A stretch of 5,427 nucleotides of DNA from Candidatus Colwellbacteria bacterium GWA2_46_10 (GTDB taxonomy: Bacteria > Patescibacteriota > Minisyncoccia > UBA6257 > Colwellbacteraceae), in contig MHIS01000005.1 of NCBI GenBank assembly GCA_001817635.1, forward strand, positions 10,275 through 15,701. The letters run 5' to 3'. The position numbers and the translations under genes were made by a program. This document shows positions 5,325 to 5,427 of this stretch, one piece after another. The notes under the pieces were generated by a model. The model had not been told where the DNA came from. It saw only the letters and a list, made by a program, of their open reading frames with translations, and did no database searches. Within the stretch, counting starts at the first letter, position 1. Every line of letters begins with the position of its first letter.

Positions 5325-5427
5325 TTTCCTTATACACACCGACGGGGGGTCGAGAGGCAATCCCGGACCAGCCGCTATCGGAGCGGTGGTCGGAGAAAAA
5401 GAATATGGAGAATCTATCGGCAATACC
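5311..5427 (+). CDS. rnhA: Ribonuclease HI, N-terminal part (runs off window)
   Basis: The frame opening at ATG 5311 stays open to the window end (39 codons). It encodes the first strand and turn of an RNase HI fold: residues 7-19 read LIHTDGGSRGNPG, the classic TDG(G/A)SRGNPGP motif with D11 as the first catalytic aspartate, followed by PAAIGAVV. The enzyme cleaves RNA in RNA-DNA hybrids (R-loops, primers) in the cytoplasm. The remaining catalytic Glu and Asp residues are outside the window. No N-terminal hybrid-binding domain is present, since the catalytic strand starts immediately, as in the compact bacterial/archaeal RNase HI type. It overlaps the exonuclease stop by 14 nt. A GGAG at 5294-5297 lies 13 nt upstream, too far for an ideal ribosome binding site, so coupling to the upstream gene is likely. 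Confidence 0.87.
   Translation, partial: MKKSSFLIHTDGGSRGNPGPAAIGAVVGEKEYGESIGNT

Overview
The window looks like a piece of a small-genome bacterium, most likely a Patescibacteria/CPR lineage (possibly Parcubacteria-like). This is inference from gene content and family style: a compact layout, short and diverged glycolytic enzymes, chained stop/start overlaps, and starts with almost no Shine-Dalgarno sequence. No rRNA or other decisive marker is present. All genes are on the + strand, and I see no tRNA, CRISPR array, insertion sequence or phage gene.

Region 1 (1-3546) reads as one operon: the C-terminal part of a PBP2-type peptidoglycan transpeptidase (mrdA, cut by the window start), a GalT-family hexose-1-phosphate nucleotidyltransferase, a DedA-family membrane protein, triosephosphate isomerase (tpiA) and a GtrA-family membrane protein. 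The first pair overlaps by 17 nt and the next three junctions are 4-nt ATGA overlaps, so translational coupling is likely. The set mixes cell-envelope functions (transpeptidase, sugar nucleotide, lipid-carrier or polyprenyl membrane proteins) with one glycolytic enzyme.

Region 2 (3547-3684) is the only real intergenic gap. It holds a candidate sigma-70-type promoter overlapping the gtrA stop codon, two mutually exclusive small hairpins, a 15-bp GC-rich hairpin followed by a T-rich stretch (probable intrinsic terminator), and a perfect TATAAT six bases before the pgk start. That placement suggests a leaderless pgk mRNA. The segment could encode a short RNA of about 95 nt or act as an attenuating leader for pgk.

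Region 3 (3685-5427) holds a second cluster: a short, diverged phosphoglycerate kinase (pgk), a stand-alone DEDDh (DnaQ-like) 3'-5' exonuclease 5 nt downstream, and the first 39 codons of a ribonuclease HI (cut by the window end) that overlaps the exonuclease by 14 nt. The two nucleases suggest a nucleic-acid processing or repair role attached to a glycolytic gene.

I found no clearly new defence or mobile system. The points most worth checking are unusual substitutions at conserved sites in both glycolytic enzymes and the structured pgk upstream region.
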